Shown here: positions 16,002 through 22,433 of the stretch, one piece after another
Layout: each line of letters opens with the position of its first letter
Numbering within the stretch: the stretch's first letter is position 1
Translations under genes and position numbers: made by a program
The notes under the pieces: generated by a model
Told to the model about the DNA's origin: nothing
The model's input: the letters and a program-made list of their open reading frames with translations, nothing else
The model's database searches: none
Source: Gammaproteobacteria bacterium
GTDB lineage: Bacteria > Pseudomonadota > Gammaproteobacteria > PS1 > Pseudothioglobaceae
Assembly: GCA_003489145.1 (NCBI GenBank)
Contig: DNJI01000102.1
Coordinates: 1-22,433 of the forward strand
Length of the DNA stretch: 22,433 bases
Direction: 5' to 3'

Positions 16002-17378
16002 ATGGAACTCAATGCTTTAACTGCTATTTCCCCTGTTGACGGGCGTTATTTTGAGAAAACCAAAGCTTTAAGCTCAATTTTTAGTGAATTTGGTCTGATT
16101 AAATACCGCGTATTAATTGAAGTTAAATGGTTGCAAGTCATGGCAGATAATGATGGCATTCCTGAAGTGCCACCATTTAGTGTCGAAGCCAGTCAATTTT
16201 TAGCCGATATTGCCACTAACTTTTCACTTGAAGATGCGCAAGCAGTAAAAGATATTGAGCGCACTACTAATCACGATGTGAAGGCGGTTGAGTACTTCTT
16301 AAAAGATAAGATTAAAGATAATGCAGAGCTTAACGCTGTGAGTGAATTTTTCCACTTTGCATGTACATCTGAAGATATTAACAATCTTTCTCATGCATTA
16401 ATGTTGATCGATGGTCGTGAGGTTGTTTTGGCCGAGATGCAAAATATATTGTCTTTGATTGGTGCTTTGGCTAAAGACAATGCAAGTATTCCGATGTTAT
16501 CTCGTACGCACGGTCAAACTGCATCACCAACCACGGTAGGCAAGGAGATGGCTAACTTTGCATTCCGTTTGAAACGACAAATTGAACATTTAAAATCGGT
16601 CAAAATTATGGGTAAGTTTAATGGCGCTGTGGGTAATTTTAACGCACATATTTCAGCCTATCCTGATCTTGACTGGCAGAGTATTTCACAAGATTTTATT
16701 GAAGGTCTGGGTGTTAACTATGCAATGTATACCGCACAAATTGAAACGCATGATTACATGGCAGAGTATTTTCACTCTATGAATCGCTTCAATACGATTC
16801 TGATTGATTATTGTCGTGATGTTTGGGGTTATATTTCCTTGGGTTATTTTAAGCAAAAAACCATTGCCGGTGAAGTGGGCTCATCCACCATGCCGCACAA
16901 AGTGAATCCGATTGATTTTGAGAATGGTGAAGGCAATCTAGGTATTGCCAATGCGCTAAATACACATTTAGCTGATAAGTTAGCCATTTCTCGCTGGCAG
17001 CGTGACCTGTCTGATTCAACTGTACTTAGAAATCTTGGCGTTAGCTGTGCCCATTGTCTGGTTGCCTATGCGTCGATTGCAAAAGGTATTAGCAAGCTAG
17101 AAACCAATGAAGCAAGACTGTTAGAAGATTTAGATAGTTCTTGGGAAGTATTGGCTGAGCCAATCCAAACGGTAATGCGCCGTTACGGTATTGAAAATCC
17201 GTATGAAAAACTCAAAGCACTCACGCGTGGTAACACCATTGATGCACAAGTGCTAGCAGAGTTTGTGAAAGATCTAGATATGCCGGCAGAGGCTAAGCAA
17301 GCCCTAGCAGATTTAACCCCAATGACTTACATTGGTGATGCAGAGAAATTAGCACAAGATATTGAAAAACTGATATAA
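16002..17378 (+). CDS. purB: Adenylosuccinate lyase
   Basis: PurB acts twice in purine synthesis, splitting fumarate from SAICAR and from adenylosuccinate. The 458-residue protein begins MELNALTAISPVDGRY, matching the E. coli start. It keeps TTNHDVKAVEYFLK, ACTSEDINNLSHAL, the catalytic His170 in LSRTHGQTASPT and the mobile signature loop SSTMPHKVNPIDFENGEGN, with catalytic Ser295. I chose the ATG at 16002 by this alignment; a TTG at 15987 and an ATG at 15993 are in frame upstream, and none has a clear Shine-Dalgarno. Neighbouring genes are not purine genes, so it probably has its own promoter. Confidence 0.97.
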   Translation: MELNALTAISPVDGRYFEKTKALSSIFSEFGLIKYRVLIEVKWLQVMADNDGIPEVPPFSVEASQFLADIATNFSLEDAQAVKDIERTTNHDVKAVEYFLKDKIKDNAELNAVSEFFHFACTSEDINNLSHALMLIDGREVVLAEMQNILSLIGALAKDNASIPMLSRTHGQTASPTTVGKEMANFAFRLKRQIEHLKSVKIMGKFNGAVGNFNAHISAYPDLDWQSISQDFIEGLGVNYAMYTAQIETHDYMAEYFHSMNRFNTILIDYCRDVWGYISLGYFKQKTIAGEVGSSTMPHKVNPIDFENGEGNLGIANALNTHLADKLAISRWQRDLSDSTVLRNLGVSCAHCLVAYASIAKGISKLETNEARLLEDLDSSWEVLAEPIQTVMRRYGIENPYEKLKALTRGNTIDAQVLAEFVKDLDMPAEAKQALADLTPMTYIGDAEKLAQDIEKLI

Positions 17379-17379
17379 T
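17374..17379 (+). promoter_or_regulatory. Candidate -10 element for rpsP-rimM
   Basis: TATAAT overlaps the purB stop codon; TTAGCA (17349-17354, four of six) lies 19 bases before it. The predicted leader of about 50 bases would hold the hairpin at 17387-17406. Tentative. Confidence 0.35.
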
Positions 17380-17386
17380 TTCGCGT

Positions 17387-17406
17387 CTTATGCCTTTCGG
17401 TATGAG
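17387..17406 (+). promoter_or_regulatory. Hairpin in the rpsP leader
   Basis: CTTATGCC (17387-17394) and GGTATGAG (17399-17406) can form an 8-base stem with two G-T pairs and a TTTC loop. No T-run follows, so it is not a terminator. It lies 14 bases before the AAGGAG of rpsP (17421-17426). It could be a leader structure or a weak chance hairpin. Confidence 0.35.
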
Positions 17407-17436
17407 TATTAATATAATAAAAGGAGCAAAAAACCC

Positions 17437-17901
17437 ATGGTTAAAATTAGACTAGCCCGAGGTGGAGCCAAGAAAAAACCTTTTTATTCAATTGTAGCAA
17501 CAGACTCTAGAAAACGTAGAGACAGTGGTTACATTGAGCGTATTGGATATTTTAATCCAGTAGCTCGTGGACAAGAAGTTAGGCTTACCATCGAAGAAGA
17601 TAGATTAGATTACTGGACATCAAAAGGTGCACAAATCTCTGATCGTGTTAAGCAACTTGTTAAAGAGTTCAAAGACCCTTCAATTCGTGAAAAACGTGTT
17701 GCAGCGCAAGATGCTAGAGCGGCGACAGTAGCGGCTAAATTAGCAGCTGAAGCTAAAGCAAAAGCAGACGAAGAAGCAAAGGCCGAGGCCGAAGCGAAAG
17801 CAGCAGAAGCGGCAGAAGCTAAGGCAGCAGCCGAAGCGGAAGCAGCAAGTGCAGCGGAAGCGGCTGACGAGTCAACAGAAGAGGAAAAAGCTGCTGAGTA
17901 A
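17437..17901 (+). CDS. rpsP: 30S ribosomal protein S16 with long Ala/Lys/Glu tail
   Basis: S16 is a small-subunit protein important for 30S assembly. The first 82 or so residues are the normal domain: MVKIRLARGGAKKKPFYSIV, then SGYIERIGYFNPVARGQ and DRLDYWTSKGAQISDRV. Residues from about 83 to 154 form a tail of almost only Ala, Lys and Glu/Asp, nearly doubling the usual length of around 82. It is predicted by eye to be one long charged helix. The gene has a strong AAGGAG 10 bases before the ATG. It leads rimM, as in the common rpsP-rimM-trmD-rplS operon. The tail's GCN/AAR/GAR codons are repetitive but the frame is intact to its stop. Confidence 0.96.
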   Translation: MVKIRLARGGAKKKPFYSIVATDSRKRRDSGYIERIGYFNPVARGQEVRLTIEEDRLDYWTSKGAQISDRVKQLVKEFKDPSIREKRVAAQDARAATVAAKLAAEAKAKADEEAKAEAEAKAAEAAEAKAAAEAEAASAAEAADESTEEEKAAE

Positions 17902-18445
17902 TTCAACAGCAACCCCTTCTAACCCTAAAAGGCTGTTGGTCGGTAAGATCAATGGCCTTTTTGGCGTTCAGGGCTGGGTGAAATTATTTTCACACACACA
18001 ACCTCGAAAGAACATCCTATCCTATCAACCTTGGCATATTCAGATAGATGGTCAGTGGCAAACATTAGATATCCTTAAGGGTCGAGAGCAAGGCAAAACT
18101 ATTGTCGCCCAACTTAGGGACATCAATAATCGTGAACAAGCACAATCTATGATTGGCATTGACTTGTACATTGAAAAATCACAATTACCTAAACTACTCG
18201 AAGGCGAACATTATTGGGAGGATTTAATAGGTCTAGAAGTTATCAACCAACAACAGGTCGTGCTTGGCAAGGTTAGTAATTTGGTCGATACGGGTGCTAA
18301 CAATGTGTTGGTAGTGAGCGGTGACAAAGAGTCTTCGTCAAGCAAGGATAGAAAAGAACACTGGGTGCCATACATTGAGCCGTTCCTTATTTCAGTCGAT
18401 ATTGGTAAAAAACAAATACTAGTTGATTGGGATGAGGATTTTTAA
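17894..18445 (+). CDS. rimM: Ribosome maturation factor RimM (non-ATG start)
   Basis: RimM helps assemble the 30S head. It has an N-terminal beta-barrel domain (VGKINGLFGVQGWVKLFS) and a PRC-barrel C-terminal domain (HYWEDLIGLEV, then LGKVSNLVDTGANNVLVV). The end, VPYIEPFLISVDIGKKQILVDWDEDF by position, is typical. No ATG is available. In-frame options are a GTG at 17849 (53 bases inside rpsP, giving an atypical basic extension), CTG at 17891 or 17894, and TTG at 17936. I place the start at the CTG at 17894 because GAGGA lies 8 bases upstream and the N terminus then matches the E. coli length. The start is uncertain, the gene is not. rpsP overlaps it by 8 bases; the usual partners trmD and rplS do not follow. 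Confidence 0.85.
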   Translation: MSNSTATPSNPKRLLVGKINGLFGVQGWVKLFSHTQPRKNILSYQPWHIQIDGQWQTLDILKGREQGKTIVAQLRDINNREQAQSMIGIDLYIEKSQLPKLLEGEHYWEDLIGLEVINQQQVVLGKVSNLVDTGANNVLVVSGDKESSSSKDRKEHWVPYIEPFLISVDIGKKQILVDWDEDF

Positions 18446-18464
18446 AGCCTTTAGAATTACACAC

Positions 18465-18497
18465 AATAAAAAACCCGCAGCTTGCGGGTTTTTTATT
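18465..18497. terminator. Bidirectional rho-independent terminator (rimM / sulP)
   Basis: A perfect inverted repeat has arms AATAAAAAACCCGCA (18465-18479) and TGCGGGTTTTTTATT (18483-18497) with a three-base GCT loop. It lies between the convergent stops of rimM (18445) and the SulP gene (18511). Confidence 0.92.
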
Positions 18498-18510
18498 AGA
18501 TGATAAATAC

Positions 18511-20115
18511 TTAAGTTAATAAGGATTTATCAATGCCAATATTTTCTAAGAAATGTCTGACTTTAGTGTTTGCACCAACAATGGTGATATCGGCAGATTT
18601 TTCAATACAAATATTGCAAATCTCGGCAATACCGCGTGAAGTAGTGTAATCAATTACAGGCACATTTGATAGATCTAGAATCGCCCTATTGTAATTAGTC
18701 TTAGTCGAGAAGTCTCGAACAATGCCTTTAGCCGAGCCAAAACTCATTGGGCCATTCAGTTGGTAGAATAATGTATTACCGGCACGGATCAACTCTTGAT
18801 GAGCTTCATCAAGATGTGAAGCTTCTTCAATGGTTTGCACAGAAACAATGCTGGCTAATTGAACGTCGGTCATTCTTTGTAAGAAGATTAGGCTGGCCAT
18901 TACTAAGCCAATACCAACTGCCGCCATTAAGTTGTAAAGTACGGTAACACCGAGTACGACAATCATAATCAATGCGCCAGATTTTGGCGTTGACATCAAG
19001 CCTTTTAAGTATTCCCAATCAATAATATCGGTACCAACTTTTACTAAGATCGCACCCAATACTGCCAGTGGAATTTCTTGTGCGTATTGTGCACCACCCA
19101 AAACAATTGCAAGTAGTAAAACCGCATGTAATGCACCAGAAATCGGGGTCAAACCACCGGCTTTAACATTGGTCATGGTGCGCATAGTTGCACCTGCACC
19201 TGGTAAACCGCCAAATAAACCTGACATAGTATTACCAATACCTTGGCCGATTAATTCACGATCTGACTTATGGTGAGTACGAGTGATTTCATCTGACACT
19301 AAGGAAGTTAATAAAGAGTCAATTGAGCCTAAGATGGCCAACATCATGCCTGAGGCAACCATATCAAGAATAATGCTTGACTCCCAAACTGGCATTTGGA
19401 ATGAAGGCAGTCCTGTTGGGATCTCGCCCAATATCATACTGTTTAAAGGTTCAACTGTTGATGAAAAGTATTGTGGCAAGAATAATAAAATTAACGTACC
19501 GGTAATGAGTGCAAATAGCGGTGCTGGAATAAGTTTGCCAATTTTCTTTGGCAGCAAATAAACCACAGCCAAAGTGATGAGTGCAATGGTAATAGCGCCG
19601 GTATTGGCAAAATAGTTTTCAACACCACTTAGTTGCGAAAAAATACCCATGGTAGAGCCTTTAATCTCATATAAGCCAAGTACTTGCGGGATTTGTAAAA
19701 TGATGATAATAACACCAATACCAGTCATAAAGCCAGAGGTTACTGGGTGCGGCATCAGGTTGATAAAACGGCCTAATCTTAAAACACCAAAGCCAATTTG
19801 GAACAAGCCACCTAATACAACAGTAGTGAAGGCGATGGCTAATCCAGTTTCAGGAAATAGGGCGATGTACTTAGTGACAATCAATGCCATCACTACCGTC
19901 ATTGGGCCGGTTGGACCAGATACCTGAGCACCTGTACCACCAAATAACGCAGCAAAGAAGCCAGTAATAATTGCACCATAAAGACCTGCAATTGCACCTG
20001 CACCTGAGGCTAGACCCATTGCAATGGCAAATGGAAGAGCGACAACACCTGCTGTAATACCACCAGTAATATCGCCACGGATATTATTAAAATGTAAATT
20101 CTCAATTAGCTTCAT
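18511..20115 (-). CDS. SulP transporter, BicA-like (probable Na+/bicarbonate)
   Basis: A 534-residue SulP/SLC26 anion transporter with a transmembrane domain to about residue 415 and a C-terminal STAS domain (about 430-534). From memory it resembles cyanobacterial BicA, the sodium-dependent bicarbonate transporter: LHFNNIRGDITGG, GFFAALFGGT, PTGPMTVVM, MPHPVTSGFMTGIGVI, ELIGQGIGN and GLFGGLPGAGATM all have close BicA counterparts. Asp266 and Thr270 in SIDSLLTS match the Asp and Thr reported as sodium ligands in BicA. I chose the ATG at 20115 since AAGGA (20124-20128) is 8 bases upstream; a 28-codon upstream extension lacks support. It diverges from a second SulP gene. Bicarbonate as substrate is inference; sulfate or another anion remains possible. 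Confidence 0.87.
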   Translation of the reverse strand: MKLIENLHFNNIRGDITGGITAGVVALPFAIAMGLASGAGAIAGLYGAIITGFFAALFGGTGAQVSGPTGPMTVVMALIVTKYIALFPETGLAIAFTTVVLGGLFQIGFGVLRLGRFINLMPHPVTSGFMTGIGVIIIILQIPQVLGLYEIKGSTMGIFSQLSGVENYFANTGAITIALITLAVVYLLPKKIGKLIPAPLFALITGTLILLFLPQYFSSTVEPLNSMILGEIPTGLPSFQMPVWESSIILDMVASGMMLAILGSIDSLLTSLVSDEITRTHHKSDRELIGQGIGNTMSGLFGGLPGAGATMRTMTNVKAGGLTPISGALHAVLLLAIVLGGAQYAQEIPLAVLGAILVKVGTDIIDWEYLKGLMSTPKSGALIMIVVLGVTVLYNLMAAVGIGLVMASLIFLQRMTDVQLASIVSVQTIEEASHLDEAHQELIRAGNTLFYQLNGPMSFGSAKGIVRDFSTKTNYNRAILDLSNVPVIDYTTSRGIAEICNICIEKSADITIVGANTKVRHFLENIGIDKSLLT

Positions 20116-20139
20116 AGGCCTAATCCTTGTATTTTTTAA

Positions 20140-20155
20140 ATTTATTGAAATAAAT
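20140..20155. promoter_or_regulatory. AT-rich palindrome near the BicA-like gene
   Basis: ATTTATT (20140-20146) and AATAAAT (20149-20155) form a near-perfect 16-base palindrome with a GA centre, 24 bases upstream of the BicA-like ATG. The sequence is very AT-rich, so chance is a real possibility. Confidence 0.25.
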
Positions 20156-20156
20156 A

Positions 20157-20170
20157 TGTCTGAAAAGACA
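20157..20170 (-). promoter_or_regulatory. Small hairpin in the leader of the BicA-like gene
   Basis: TGTCT (20157-20161) and AGACA (20166-20170) form a perfect 5-base stem; the loop is GAAA on the plus strand and TTTC on the minus strand. It lies just downstream of the minus-strand -10 at 20179-20184, so it would sit at the start of the transcript. Confidence 0.25.
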
Positions 20171-20178
20171 AGGTCAGT

Positions 20179-20184
20179 ATTATA
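20179..20184 (-). promoter_or_regulatory. Candidate -10 element for the BicA-like gene
   Basis: A perfect TATAAT on the minus strand, with a leader of about 57 bases to the ATG at 20115. No good -35 is seen at 16-18 bases, which could mean dependence on an activator. Confidence 0.35.
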
Positions 20185-20217
20185 CAAAATGACACACATT
20201 AAATGTAGTTATTATTA

Positions 20218-20223
20218 TATAAT
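20218..20223 (+). promoter_or_regulatory. Candidate -10 element for the second SulP gene
   Basis: TATAAT within a run of A and T in the 176-base divergent gap, about 68 bases before the plus-strand ATG at 20292. No -35 is convincing, and the AT-rich context makes chance matches likely. Confidence 0.25.
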
Positions 20224-20291
20224 ATATCTCTTATATTCCTCTGACTCTTCTGTAGTTAGAACTAGATTTTTTAAAATAATTGGAATTACAA

Positions 20292-22049
20292 ATGGATAAG
20301 ATTGCGAAGTTTTTGCCTTTTTTGGCGTGGATTCATGAGATAAAAGATAAAGACATACTAAAAGCAGATTTAGTCGCAGGTTTGACCGTTGCATTGGTAT
20401 TAGTACCACAATCAATGGCTTACGCACAATTAGCAGGTCTTGCGCCACAATACGGTTTATACGCCTCATTCTTACCAGTGATGATTGCAGCATTGATGGG
20501 CTCATCTCGTCAGTTAGGTACTGGCCCTGTTGCTGTTGTGTCTCTATTAACTGCTGCTGCTATTCCGACGATTATTCCGCCAGGTGCTGATATGGTAACT
20601 TATGCAGCTTACGCTTCATTGCTAGCATTCTTGGTAGGTATATTCCAATTTGCGTTAGGCGCACTAAAACTTGGTTTTGTTATTAACTTCTTATCTCACC
20701 CAGTTGTGGTTGGCTTTACCAACGCGGCTGCGATTATTATTGGCACCTCGCAGTTGTCCAAAGTATTTGGCGTTGATAAAGGTGTAGGTGAACATACTTA
20801 TGAGCAGGTTTGGGGTGTGTTAATTAATGCTTCGCAGCATACACACGCATGGACTTTGTTTGCCGCAATTGTTGCGTTTGCTATTATGATTGGTGTTAAG
20901 CAGTACGCACCAAAATTACCCGGTGTTTTATTGGCAGTAGTAGTAACTACGATTATTTCTTGGGTAATGGATTTTGGCACACCAGTGGCAGATGGTGGTC
21001 TTGGCGGTGCAATTGTTGGTTCTATTCCTGAGGGCTTGCCTTCGTTAACCATTCCAAATTTTGATTTTTCTGTAATCAATCAGATGATTGTGACAGCAAT
21101 AACAATTGGTTTGATTGGTTTTATGGAAGCTATTTCGATTGCGAAAGCCATGGCTGCACAAACCAAACAACGCCTTAATGCTGATCAAGAATTAATGGGT
21201 CAAGGTTTGGCGAACGTTGTTTCAAGCTTTTTCCAAGGTTACGCAGTTTCAGGTTCATTTTCACGTTCGGCAGTGAATATTTCAGCAGGTGCAATCACAG
21301 GTTTTTCATCAGTAGTAACGGCGGTAATTGTCGGTATTACTTTATTATGGTTAACGCCATTGTTATACCACTTACCTCAAGCAACTTTGGCAGCTGTAAT
21401 TATCATGGCCGTGATTAACTTGATTAAATTTGCACCGATTATGCATGCCTGGAAAGTTGAAAAGCATGATGCAATTGTTGCAGTGACATCGTTTGTATTA
21501 ACGCTATTATTTGCACCACACTTGGAAAATGGTATTGTAATTGGTGTGATTTTGTCATTGGCGTTATTTTTGTATCGCACGATGGAGCCAAGATTTACAG
21601 AGCTGTCTGCGCACGATGGATCAAGTATGTTGGTTAATGCGCTAGATAATAAGCTGGAACGCTGTGAAGTAGTGTCAATTGTTAAATACTCAGGCTCACT
21701 TTATTTTGCCAATGCTGGTTATTTTGAAGATAAAATTTTAAAACTTATTGCCGATAAGCACGAGTGCTTAAAATATATCATTGTAGATATGGCCGGTATT
21801 AACCAAATTGACGCTTCTGGCGAGGATGTTTTGACAGGTCTTCTAGAGCGTTGTTCTGCTGGTGGTGTTGAGATTTTATTTGCTCGAACAGAAGGTATTG
21901 AAAGCGTTTTGAAACGATCTGGCTTTATAGACAGATTCGGTGAAGACCGTTTTTATGAACGCCGTACTGATGCACTTCGTTTTGCTTGGAAAGAGTTAGG
22001 CGATGAAGAGGCGGCCTCTAAGAGTCCACTTAAACATCTGATTTCATAA
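20292..22049 (+). CDS. SulP anion transporter (sulfate permease-like) with STAS domain
   Basis: A 585-residue SulP/SLC26 transporter of the branch that includes plant Sultr proteins. The N-terminal signature reads DLVAGLTVALVLVPQSMAYAQ by position 26-46, followed by LAPQYGLYASFLPV, GTGPVAVVSLLTA, FLSHPVVVGFTNAAA and QELMGQGLANV. The STAS domain (about 435-565) has the DASG motif (507-510) where related STAS proteins can carry a phosphorylatable Ser. Glu279 in GFMEAISIA sits where the BicA-like neighbour has Asp266; an acidic Glu here is typical of proton-coupled members. The ATG at 20292 is preferred over an in-frame TTG at 20280; GGA lies 7 bases upstream. Sulfate is the default annotation, not proven. 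Confidence 0.9.
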   Translation: MDKIAKFLPFLAWIHEIKDKDILKADLVAGLTVALVLVPQSMAYAQLAGLAPQYGLYASFLPVMIAALMGSSRQLGTGPVAVVSLLTAAAIPTIIPPGADMVTYAAYASLLAFLVGIFQFALGALKLGFVINFLSHPVVVGFTNAAAIIIGTSQLSKVFGVDKGVGEHTYEQVWGVLINASQHTHAWTLFAAIVAFAIMIGVKQYAPKLPGVLLAVVVTTIISWVMDFGTPVADGGLGGAIVGSIPEGLPSLTIPNFDFSVINQMIVTAITIGLIGFMEAISIAKAMAAQTKQRLNADQELMGQGLANVVSSFFQGYAVSGSFSRSAVNISAGAITGFSSVVTAVIVGITLLWLTPLLYHLPQATLAAVIIMAVINLIKFAPIMHAWKVEKHDAIVAVTSFVLTLLFAPHLENGIVIGVILSLALFLYRTMEPRFTELSAHDGSSMLVNALDNKLERCEVVSIVKYSGSLYFANAGYFEDKILKLIADKHECLKYIIVDMAGINQIDASGEDVLTGLLERCSAGGVEILFARTEGIESVLKRSGFIDRFGEDRFYERRTDALRFAWKELGDEEAASKSPLKHLIS

Positions 22050-22070
22050 AGCCGTTATTGGAATAAAAAT

Positions 22071-22101
22071 AAAAAGACCCGAGTTAAGCTCGGGTCTTTT
22101 T
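22071..22101. terminator. Bidirectional rho-independent terminator (sulP / truA)
   Basis: AAAAAGACCCGAG (22071-22083) and CTCGGGTCTTTTT (22089-22101) form a perfect 13-base stem with a TTAAG loop. It separates the convergent SulP gene (stop 22049) and truA (stop 22119). Confidence 0.9.
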
Positions 22102-22118
22102 ATATGTACAACTATTGC

Positions 22119-22433
22119 TTATAAATTTTCATAAAACGCTTTTACGAAGTATAGTCCTTGTGGCTCAGCAGTGGCGCCAGCACGCTTTCTGTCTTTTGCT
22201 TCCAGTACTTCTTTAACCCATTCAATCGATTTTTCACCTCTGCCAACCTTGAGTAGTGTGCCAACAATATTACGCACCATGTGGTGTAAGAATGCATTGG
22301 CTTTAATATCGAGTAAGATTTCATGATCAGTTTGAGTTAATCGAATAAATTCAATGGTTTTGATTGGAGATTTGGCCTGGCACAAACTACCTCTAAAGCT
22401 AGAGAAATCATGCTCACCAAGCAAATATTCAGC
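22119..22433 (-). CDS. truA: tRNA pseudouridine synthase A (3' part only)
   Basis: TruA converts uridines 38-40 of the tRNA anticodon stem to pseudouridine. Only the last 104 residues are in the window; the frame stays open to the right edge. Visible blocks are YLLGEHDFSSFRG, CQAKSPIKTI, then the strongly conserved FLHHMVRNIVGTLLKVGRG and the substrate-contacting AGATAEPQGLYFVKAFY at the C terminus. The TruA catalytic Asp lies in the missing N-terminal part. The gene ends against a shared terminator. Confidence 0.95.
   Translation of the reverse strand, partial: AEYLLGEHDFSSFRGSLCQAKSPIKTIEFIRLTQTDHEILLDIKANAFLHHMVRNIVGTLLKVGRGEKSIEWVKEVLEAKDRKRAGATAEPQGLYFVKAFYENL

Noticed and set aside
17413..17418. 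TATAAT just before the rpsP ribosome site
   Set aside because: Transcription from it would start inside or after the Shine-Dalgarno, so it could not give a normal rpsP message.
17610..17912. Long minus-strand open frame of Ala/Ser-rich sequence opposite rpsP
   Set aside because: It is the mirror of the repetitive Ala/Lys/Glu tail of S16; no ribosome site, no recognisable domain.
20116..20199. 28-codon N-terminal extension of the BicA-like SulP gene
   Set aside because: The family starts at the ATG at 20115, which has its own Shine-Dalgarno; the extension would cover the likely promoter and leader hairpin.

Overview
The window looks like an ordinary stretch of chromosome from a free-living or symbiotic gammaproteobacterium with an AT-leaning genome. 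The protein types (FabA/FabB, MetZ, AcnB, PurB, folC-cvpA-purF-metZ order) point to Gammaproteobacteria. The BicA-like SulP transporter next to a second SulP, together with the AT-rich style, suggests a sulfur-oxidising autotroph such as the SUP05/Thioglobus group. That genus-level guess is inference from memory, not a search result. I see no rRNA, insertion sequence, prophage, CRISPR array or integrase. Coding density is very high, and no gene-free stretch exceeds about 180 bases.

Layout. Bases 1-1282 (+) hold the 3' end of secD and all of secF (protein export), closed by a two-way terminator. Bases 1351-9839 (-) are a tightly packed gene train, transcribed xthA, trmB, fxsA, folC, cvpA, purF, metZ, fabA, fabB. 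It covers DNA repair, tRNA modification, folate and purine synthesis, methionine synthesis and unsaturated fatty acid synthesis. Several joints overlap or share a stop codon and Shine-Dalgarno sequence, and internal promoters are likely before cvpA and fabA. Bases 9871-10509 (+) are pyrE, which ends tail to tail (4-base overlap) with ald (-). Ald diverges from a pirin gene (+) across only 21 bases. A DUF3579-like gene (-) follows a tRNA-Ser(UGA) gene (-) by 20 bases. The ribosomal pair rpmB-rpmG (+) diverges from that tRNA and converges on acnB (-), which diverges from purB (+). Then come rpsP-rimM (+), a terminator, and two divergent SulP transporters: one BicA-like (-) and one plant-Sultr/SLC26-like (+). 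The window ends with the 3' part of truA (-).

How the genes work together. Most are housekeeping. The most informative accessory point is the divergent SulP pair. The BicA-like member keeps the Asp/Thr pair reported as sodium ligands in BicA, whereas the partner has Glu at the equivalent position, as in proton-coupled family members. One plausible reading is bicarbonate uptake beside sulfate (or another anion) transport in a sulfur-oxidising autotroph. Other points worth a look are an enlarged CvpA with an apparent internal duplication, a ribosomal protein S16 with a long Ala/Lys/Glu tail, a rimM gene with no ATG start, and a tRNA-Ser likely co-transcribed with a small protein gene. I found no convincing previously undescribed multi-gene system.
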